Below, piece after piece: positions 59,686-64,000 of a DNA stretch of 64,000 nt. Every line of letters begins with the position of its first letter. The first letter of the stretch is position 1. A model generated the notes under the pieces. It did not search any database. It saw only the letters and a program-made list of their open reading frames with translations, and was not told where the DNA came from. The stretch covers positions 23,457-87,456 of the forward strand of contig JAIPEG010000011.1 of assembly GCA_021737405.1 (NCBI GenBank). The letters are read 5' to 3'. Position numbers and translations under genes: made by a program. The stretch comes from Bacteriovoracaceae bacterium. Its GTDB lineage: Bacteria > Bdellovibrionota > Bacteriovoracia > Bacteriovoracales > Bacteriovoracaceae.

Positions 59686-60342
59686 TTAGATATAGTCTTC
59701 TAGATCCTTTTCCTCAAAAATTTCTAAGCCTAAGCGAAATTTTAAAAGATTAGGTCTCATGGGATCGGGTGCGTAAGTGGCCTTATTTCTAACAATGGCG
59801 ATACGTCCCTCTAAATGGGGAACATTTTTTGAATTTAAAGTGATAAAAGAGCCAAGCTCACATACTTCATAGAAAATGCGCGGAACACCTAAGGCCGCTC
59901 CTTTTTCACTAAGATCCATTACTTGAACCGTTAACTCCTCTCCACGCCCATCAAGCTTAATTTTTGCTGAGTATGCGGAGTTCTTACCGAGGGGTTTTCT
60001 TTCCTCATTTCGTCCCTCTTGTATTTTAACAAATTGGGGCACCTTAATTTCTAGGTGAAAAGCATCTCTTTCTTTTATCGTCGTTTTAAATAATGTGGTT
60101 CTATAGTTTGAATGGAAGTAAATATAAGGACATGGTGTTAAGTGAAATTTCTTCCCTCGAAAAGGGCGCAGATGAACCTTATTTTCCACTAAATCCACAG
60201 AGTCGATGGACGCAAAATTTACTCTGTGCATACTCGTTAACTTTTGCCATAACCTAACTCTGACATTAGAGCTTTTAAGATTTTCTAATATAGTCTTTAT
60301 AAGGTCTCTATCACCGAGATCTATGAGATCTTTGGAACTCAT
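59686..60342 (-). CDS. PilZ-domain protein, probable c-di-GMP effector
   Basis: A 218-residue cytoplasmic protein. The C-terminal PilZ domain has the two c-di-GMP-binding motifs, RNEER (R111-R115, RxxxR) and DLSEKG (D143 to G148, DxSxxG). The N-terminal half (about 1-105) resembles the YcgR-like flagellar-brake domain in layout (NLKSSNVRVRLWQKL, VHLRPFRGKKFHL). Such proteins slow flagella or control surface behaviour when c-di-GMP rises. GGAG precedes ATG 60342. A FliA-like promoter (60481-60455) upstream would link it to motility, consistent with a YcgR-like role. Confidence 0.85.
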   Translation of the reverse strand: MSSKDLIDLGDRDLIKTILENLKSSNVRVRLWQKLTSMHRVNFASIDSVDLVENKVHLRPFRGKKFHLTPCPYIYFHSNYRTTLFKTTIKERDAFHLEIKVPQFVKIQEGRNEERKPLGKNSAYSAKIKLDGRGEELTVQVMDLSEKGAALGVPRIFYEVCELGSFITLNSKNVPHLEGRIAIVRNKATYAPDPMRPNLLKFRLGLEIFEEKDLEDYI

Positions 60343-60454
60343 AAACTTCTCCTCAAACTCTTTAGGGCCCTTTGCAACATTCTAGATACCAATGATGACA
60401 CAATTTGTGTGATCATAATGTTTTCAAGGGGTTCCATGTTTAAAACTAAATAAC

Positions 60455-60481
60455 TTTTCGGTAATTTTGCCCAAAAATTAA
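60455..60481 (-). promoter_or_regulatory. Weak FliA-like promoter of the PilZ gene
   Basis: On the minus strand TTAA (60481-60478), 15 bases, then ACCGAAAA (60462-60455). It departs from consensus in both boxes, and the leader would be about 107 bases. Confidence 0.35.
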
Positions 60482-60520
60482 GTCAGAAATTTCAATGAAC
60501 ATCCTGGTTCTGACTTGCAG

Positions 60521-60526
60521 TATAAT
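60521..60526 (+). promoter_or_regulatory. Candidate leaderless -10 box of the radical SAM gene
   Basis: A perfect TATAAT ends six bases before ATG 60533. No convincing -35 lies 16-18 bases upstream and no Shine-Dalgarno precedes the ATG. Confidence 0.45.
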
Positions 60527-60532
60527 AGTTCC

Positions 60533-61660
60533 ATGGACTTAAAGAATAAATTTTGCCCCAAGCCCTTTGAATATCTCGACATTCACTTCGTAGAGGGTGA
60601 GTTTCGCTGCTATGTATGCTGCCCAACTTGGCTACCTGTCTCTGTAGGAGACATCGGAAAAGGAGGACTAGAGGCGGTTTGGAATGGGGACCTCATCAAA
60701 GAGATTAGAAAATCGATGCTCAATAGCTCCTTTCTTTATTGTGATAAGAGTCTTTGTCCAGAAATCCAAGCAGGAACCCTCCATCATAAGGACTATATCT
60801 ATAAGAGTGATTACAAAGAATACCTTAACTATGAAGATGGCCAGGTTCCCCATGGACCAAAGATTGTTTATTTCAGTGAGGATCGCACTTGCAACTTGGC
60901 CTGCCCTAGCTGTCGAAAGGACTATATAACTCTGAATGATGACCTCTTTGATCATTTAAAAGGAACGAGAGATAAGTTTCTTCCCGATCTGATGAAAGAT
61001 GTTGAGAACCTAAATATCTGCTCATCTGGAGACCCCTTTAGCTCACGACTTTACCGTGAGTTCCTCTTTCAGTTTGAAGGCGATCAATACCCGAAACTAA
61101 AAATAAATCTCAATACAAATGGTGTTCTTCTTACGCCAGAAGTTTTTCAAAAGATGTCCGGTATCCACCGAAATTTAAGTCAAATTTTTATTTCTATCGA
61201 TGCGGCCAAAGAAGAGTCTTACAATATCGTTAGAAAAGGTGGGCAATGGCAAAAGCTCTTAGATAATATTTCAGGGCTCGTCCAATTTAGAAAGAAAGGC
61301 CTCATTGATCATCTTCAGTTAGATTTTGTTGTTCAAGATCATAATTATCGTGAAATGCCCGCTTTTGTTAAACTCGGTCGAAGCCTAGGAGTGGATAAAG
61401 TATACTTTCAAAGAATATCCAACTGGGGAACTTTTAATGATCAAGAATTTGCAAAGCGCGACGTACTCTCCCCCTCTCACCCACAACACCTTCACTTTCT
61501 CGATGTATGCCGTCATCCACTCATGAGGGACAAGATCGTCAAGAAAGGCAACCTCTCCTCATTTATTCCAAAAGCACAGAGAGAAAAATTCTATCAGTTT
61601 TTGAAAAGTTTTAAATTTTTAAGAAGGATGAGAAAAAGAGTGCTTGAAATCAGTCGCTAA
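60533..61660 (+). CDS. Radical SAM protein with N-terminal cysteine-rich (SPASM/twitch-like) domain
   Basis: A 375-residue radical SAM enzyme. The [4Fe-4S] motif CxxxCxxC is at C120, C124 and C127 (RTCNLACPSCRKD). The strand ICSSGDPFSS and LKINLNTNGVLL follow as in the family. In front lies a cysteine cluster (C8, C26, C29, C30, C70, C75) that resembles SPASM/twitch auxiliary cluster ligands, which in most enzymes follow the core instead. SPASM enzymes often modify peptides; no precursor peptide gene is obvious next to it. ATG 60533 has TATAAT six bases upstream. Confidence 0.85.
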   Translation: MDLKNKFCPKPFEYLDIHFVEGEFRCYVCCPTWLPVSVGDIGKGGLEAVWNGDLIKEIRKSMLNSSFLYCDKSLCPEIQAGTLHHKDYIYKSDYKEYLNYEDGQVPHGPKIVYFSEDRTCNLACPSCRKDYITLNDDLFDHLKGTRDKFLPDLMKDVENLNICSSGDPFSSRLYREFLFQFEGDQYPKLKINLNTNGVLLTPEVFQKMSGIHRNLSQIFISIDAAKEESYNIVRKGGQWQKLLDNISGLVQFRKKGLIDHLQLDFVVQDHNYREMPAFVKLGRSLGVDKVYFQRISNWGTFNDQEFAKRDVLSPSHPQHLHFLDVCRHPLMRDKIVKKGNLSSFIPKAQREKFYQFLKSFKFLRRMRKRVLEISR

Positions 61661-61663
61661 AAA

Positions 61664-62149
61664 TTAAAGAGACTCGTTCATTTTTTTAACTTTATCTTGT
61701 AGAGACAACTCGTAAGTTAAAAGTTTTTTAGAAAGTTCTAAATCAAGACTTCCCAAAATTCTGACGGCCATAAGACCAGCATTAAAAGCACCATTAATGG
61801 CCATTGTAGCCACTGGAATCCCCTTTGGCATTTGTACAATTGATAGAAGGGAATCTATGCCTTCAATGGAGTTTGATGATTTCACAGGAACACCTATCAC
61901 AGGTAATGTCGTCGCACTGGCCACCATTCCAGGTAAGTGAGCAGCTCCGCCAGCACCAGCAATGATCACTTGAAACCCATTATCACGAGCATTCTTAGCA
62001 AAGTCGAGCATGCCCTGGGGAGTTCGATGAGCACTAACAATTTTCTCTTCTACTTTAACTCCAAAATGCTCTAGTGCTTCACAAGCTCCTCTCATCACTT
62101 CTAAGTCAGAGGAAGAACCCATAATCACGGCAACTTTATATGAAGACAT
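61664..62149 (-). CDS. purE: N5-carboxyaminoimidazole ribonucleotide mutase
   Basis: A 161-residue class I PurE, which converts N5-CAIR to CAIR in purine synthesis. [10 protein letters not shown] binds the phosphate, SAHRTPQ carries the catalytic histidine, and [12 protein letters not shown] and [15 protein letters not shown] complete the active site. It is one base after the purK stop, the usual purEK arrangement in reverse order (purK first). Full family length. Confidence 0.97.
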   Translation of the reverse strand: MSSYKVAVIMGSSSDLEVMRGACEALEHFGVKVEEKIVSAHRTPQGMLDFAKNARDNGFQVIIAGAGGAAHLPGMVASATTLPVIGVPVKSSNSIEGIDSLLSIVQMPKGIPVATMAINGAFNAGLMAVRILGSLDLELSKKLLTYELSLQDKVKKMNESL

Positions 62150-62150
62150 T

Positions 62151-63257
62151 TTAAACTCCCTTTACTAATATTTTTTGATTAAGTCTCTCATAGAGGGAGA
62201 GAACCTCATCATAAGTCGTTCCGGTTATCGTTACATGGCCCATTTTTCGACCTGTTCGGCATTCTTTTTTACCATAAAAGTGAGGATGAACACCTGGAAT
62301 CACCAAGAGCTCCTCTACTCCTTCATACGTAGTCTCTCCATTACCAATGCCGATTAAATTGAAAGTAAGACCAAATGTTTCTCTTTTACAACTTCCCAAA
62401 GGATGGCCTAGAACACCTCTTAGATGATTTTCAAATTGAGACGTTTTACACGTTTCAATCGTATGGTGACCACTATTATGGGGTCTCGGCGCCAATTCAT
62501 TGACTAGCAATTCACCATCATTTGTAAGGAACATCTCTACGGCCAAAACTCCAACACCCTTAATTTCTTCCATCACTTTCTTTGCCAACTCTTGTGCCCT
62601 ACTTTCTACAACAGGTGTAATTCTTGCTGGAAACAAAGTGTACTTAATAAGATTAAGCTGTGGATCAAAGACCATTTCAGTTGTTTCATAAGTGCTAATT
62701 TCACCATATCCATTTCTTACCACAAGAACAGAGAGCTCAAGGGCCAAGTCTACCCTCTCTTCCCACATAACATCTTTTTGAAAGGAAGCAGGCAAATTGT
62801 CACAATCACCTTTATAGGAGATGACGCCTTTTCCATCGTAACCTCCAGTTGGAAGTTTTAAGAAACCTGGCTCAAGTTCCTTTGAAACCATTGAAACCAT
62901 TTTGTAGGGAGCTGTAGGTATAAGATGCTCTGAAAAGAATTGTTTTTGCTTATATTTATTTTGAATAAGGCCAATCACTTCAGAGCTTGGGGCCACTCTA
63001 ACCCCTTTCTTCTCTAAGTCCTGAAGCCCCTCTAAACTCACACCCTCAAGATCCATTGTTACTGTTTCACAGTCTGAGAGTAGGCTTGAGATATCCTCTG
63101 CTTTATTAAAGTCACCCGTTCGAAAGTCTCGACAAATTGGTCGGCACACAGAAGTGTCTTGATCTAGTACGGCCACCTTTTGGTCCCAATTTAGGCAAAT
63201 TGGCAGCATCATTCTCGCCAACTGGCCGCCTCCGATAATTCCTAAACCTGTTCCCAT
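62151..63257 (-). CDS. purK: N5-carboxyaminoimidazole ribonucleotide synthase
   Basis: A 368-residue ATP-grasp enzyme that makes N5-CAIR from AIR, bicarbonate and ATP, the step before Pur[18 protein letters not shown] is the N-terminal nucleotide fold, [11 protein letters not shown] the ATP-grasp loop, and [27 protein letters not shown] in part ([16 protein letters not shown]) the metal and substrate site. ATG 63257 follows AGGAG at nine bases; a TTG at 63281 is rejected. It heads the purKE transcript. Confidence 0.96.
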   Translation of the reverse strand: MGTGLGIIGGGQLARMMLPICLNWDQKVAVLDQDTSVCRPICRDFRTGDFNKAEDISSLLSDCETVTMDLEGVSLEGLQDLEKKGVRVAPSSEVIGLIQNKYKQKQFFSEHLIPTAPYKMVSMVSKELEPGFLKLPTGGYDGKGVISYKGDCDNLPASFQKDVMWEERVDLALELSVLVVRNGYGEISTYETTEMVFDPQLNLIKYTLFPARITPVVESRAQELAKKVMEEIKGVGVLAVEMFLTNDGELLVNELAPRPHNSGHHTIETCKTSQFENHLRGVLGHPLGSCKRETFGLTFNLIGIGNGETTYEGVEELLVIPGVHPHFYGKKECRTGRKMGHVTITGTTYDEVLSLYERLNQKILVKGV

Positions 63258-63525
63258 GCCGCTTTCTCCTGATATATTCAACTTTGTACCAAAACAATCA
63301 CCATCTCGCCTAGCATCCTAAAATTTATGCTCGCTCCTAGATTTTGAGAGTGTAAAAATATTGGCCAACATTTCGACCTTAAAAATTGCCAAATTTACTT
63401 GGCACATCAATAAATTCTTCTGACAAAGTAACATACTGAAATCACACAAGCCATACGAATTTAGTAAAGAATATTCACCATTCTATCGATAATGAACTGA
63501 GAGATTAAATAAAAAGGCGAGAACT
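63258..63525. other. Divergent intergenic region
   Basis: These 268 bases separate purKE from the exported protein at the right edge. They hold a FliA-like promoter at 63465-63492 for the plus-strand gene. No other gene is visible. Confidence 0.5.
63465..63492 (+). promoter_or_regulatory. FliA-like promoter of the gene at 63526
   Basis: TAAA (63465-63468, extending as TAAAGAAT), 16 bases, then ATCGATAA (63485-63492). The spacer is one base long for the consensus and the first two bases of the -10 differ. Confidence 0.45.
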
Positions 63526-64000
63526 ATGTTGTTAGAAGTAGCTGTTAAAAATGTTGAAAGAAGCGCCCTTAAGGTCATTTTGATGACCCTACTTTTTATT
63601 TCTATTCCTCAAAGCCTTATGGCCGAATTAACACCTCGTGAGAGAATAGCTGAATTGTCGAATAAGGCTTCAATAATTGAAGTTGAAGCTCAAAAATTAA
63701 GCGAATATCTTTTAGAAAACCCACTCCCCACCAATGCGAGTGAAGCCCTTAAAAACCGCTATCATGCTCAAGAGTTACTTCTTAATTCTATGAGAAATCG
63801 CTCAAGCAATCTTCTAAAACTCTCGGCCAGACTCTCTGAAGTAATAAAGGGAGAACCAAGTGAGTCGGAGATTACCAAAGTTGTCACGATTTTAAATAAT
63901 GTCGATACTGAGCTTGAAACGAGACCATTACCAACGCCTGAATTTATCGCTGTTGTTCCCCAACAAAGCCGTATTGAAGTAAGAGCACTACCTCCTATTG
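63526..64000 (+). CDS. Exported helical protein, truncated by window edge
   Basis: The first 158 residues of a protein that runs off the right edge. Residues about 16-34 (VILMTLLFISIPQSLMAEL) form a signal peptide or anchor after a 15-residue start. The visible mature part is helical and charged (TPRERIAELSNKASIIEVEAQ in part, NRSSNLLKLSARLSE), then becomes Pro-rich at the edge (RPLPTPEF, ALPPI). I do not recognise a family. AAGGCGAG precedes ATG 63526. Confidence 0.7.
   Translation, partial: MLLEVAVKNVERSALKVILMTLLFISIPQSLMAELTPRERIAELSNKASIIEVEAQKLSEYLLENPLPTNASEALKNRYHAQELLLNSMRNRSSNLLKLSARLSEVIKGEPSESEITKVVTILNNVDTELETRPLPTPEFIAVVPQQSRIEVRALPPI

Noticed and set aside
63410..63425. Sigma-54 promoter (TTGGCAC) upstream of the right-edge gene
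   Set aside because: No TTGC-type -12 box lies at the required distance after TTGGCAC.
1..64000. tRNA, rRNA, CRISPR or insertion sequences
   Set aside because: None recognised on either strand by eye; no transposase or integrase gene and no regularly spaced palindromic repeats.

Overview
The window is AT-rich and densely coded on both strands. By eye it is chromosomal: housekeeping genes (rpsD, purEK, dus, pepA, a DinG-type helicase), no rRNA or tRNA genes, no CRISPR array, no insertion sequence or phage genes. The gene mix suggests a Bacteriovorax/Halobacteriovorax-type member of the Bdellovibrionota. It has a Na+-translocating NQR, a TIGR02147-type regulator beside a secreted zincin, many exported hydrolases and outer-membrane barrels, FliA-type promoters and frequent TTG starts. 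The taxonomic placement is an inference from content, not from a search.

Layout. 1-5409 (minus): nqrABCDE and most of nqrF, the sodium-pumping respiratory entry complex. 5616-8481 (minus): SEC-C/YchJ protein, methyltransferase, MATE exporter and a small membrane protein. 8628-15598: an orphan gene, a DinG-type helicase with a fused exonuclease, a membrane protein-BolA-CGFS glutaredoxin operon, then a TIGR02147 regulator with a metzincin-like secreted protease. 15933-21498: K+ channel with RCK domain, FtsJ-like methyltransferase with a disrupted 5' end, CFI-box envelope protein, rhodanese, class IV aminotransferase, rpsD. 21563-30212: exported proteins, a lipase-like hydrolase, a NadD-like nucleotidyltransferase, a YiiX-like amidase, a probable ornithine-lipid pair (olsB-olsA) and an EEP nuclease/M14/hydrolase operon. 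30266-38256: FHA, TPR-barrel and FecR genes, tandem PspC, RHH plus response regulator, a barrel protein, a CBS protein and fliA. 38529-47522: ankyrin protein with 39-bp repeats, HHxxxDG acyltransferase-like protein, JmjC-like oxygenase, AstE, Dus, cyclophilin, YceI, START protein. 47669-58550: a trypsin-like protease with 21-bp repeats, a TPR/winged-helix regulator, a queuosine-tRNA mannosyltransferase-like enzyme, a 59-residue small protein, PepA, a Crp/Fnr regulator, and a TetR operon with its operator that carries a methyltransferase and a second secreted protease. 58630-64000: two small exported proteins, a PilZ protein, a radical SAM enzyme, purEK and a truncated exported protein.

Two regulatory patterns run through the window. 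First, FliA (sigma-28) boxes, TAAA-like, N15-16, then [G/A]CCGATAA, precede the FHA gene, the FecR gene, the ankyrin gene and the 59-residue gene. Weaker matches precede the PilZ gene and the gene at the right edge. fliA itself lies at 37498-38256, so these may form a motility- or attack-phase regulon of envelope and signalling proteins. Second, about eight genes without a Shine-Dalgarno have a sigma-70-like -10 hexamer exactly six bases before the start codon, as expected for leaderless mRNAs.

Other points worth attention: a terminator with a competing hairpin just before the queuosine mannosyltransferase gene, a 58-codon open extension without a usual start upstream of the FtsJ-like gene, and a perfect GAACGATCGTTC palindrome just after a -10 box in the TetR operon.
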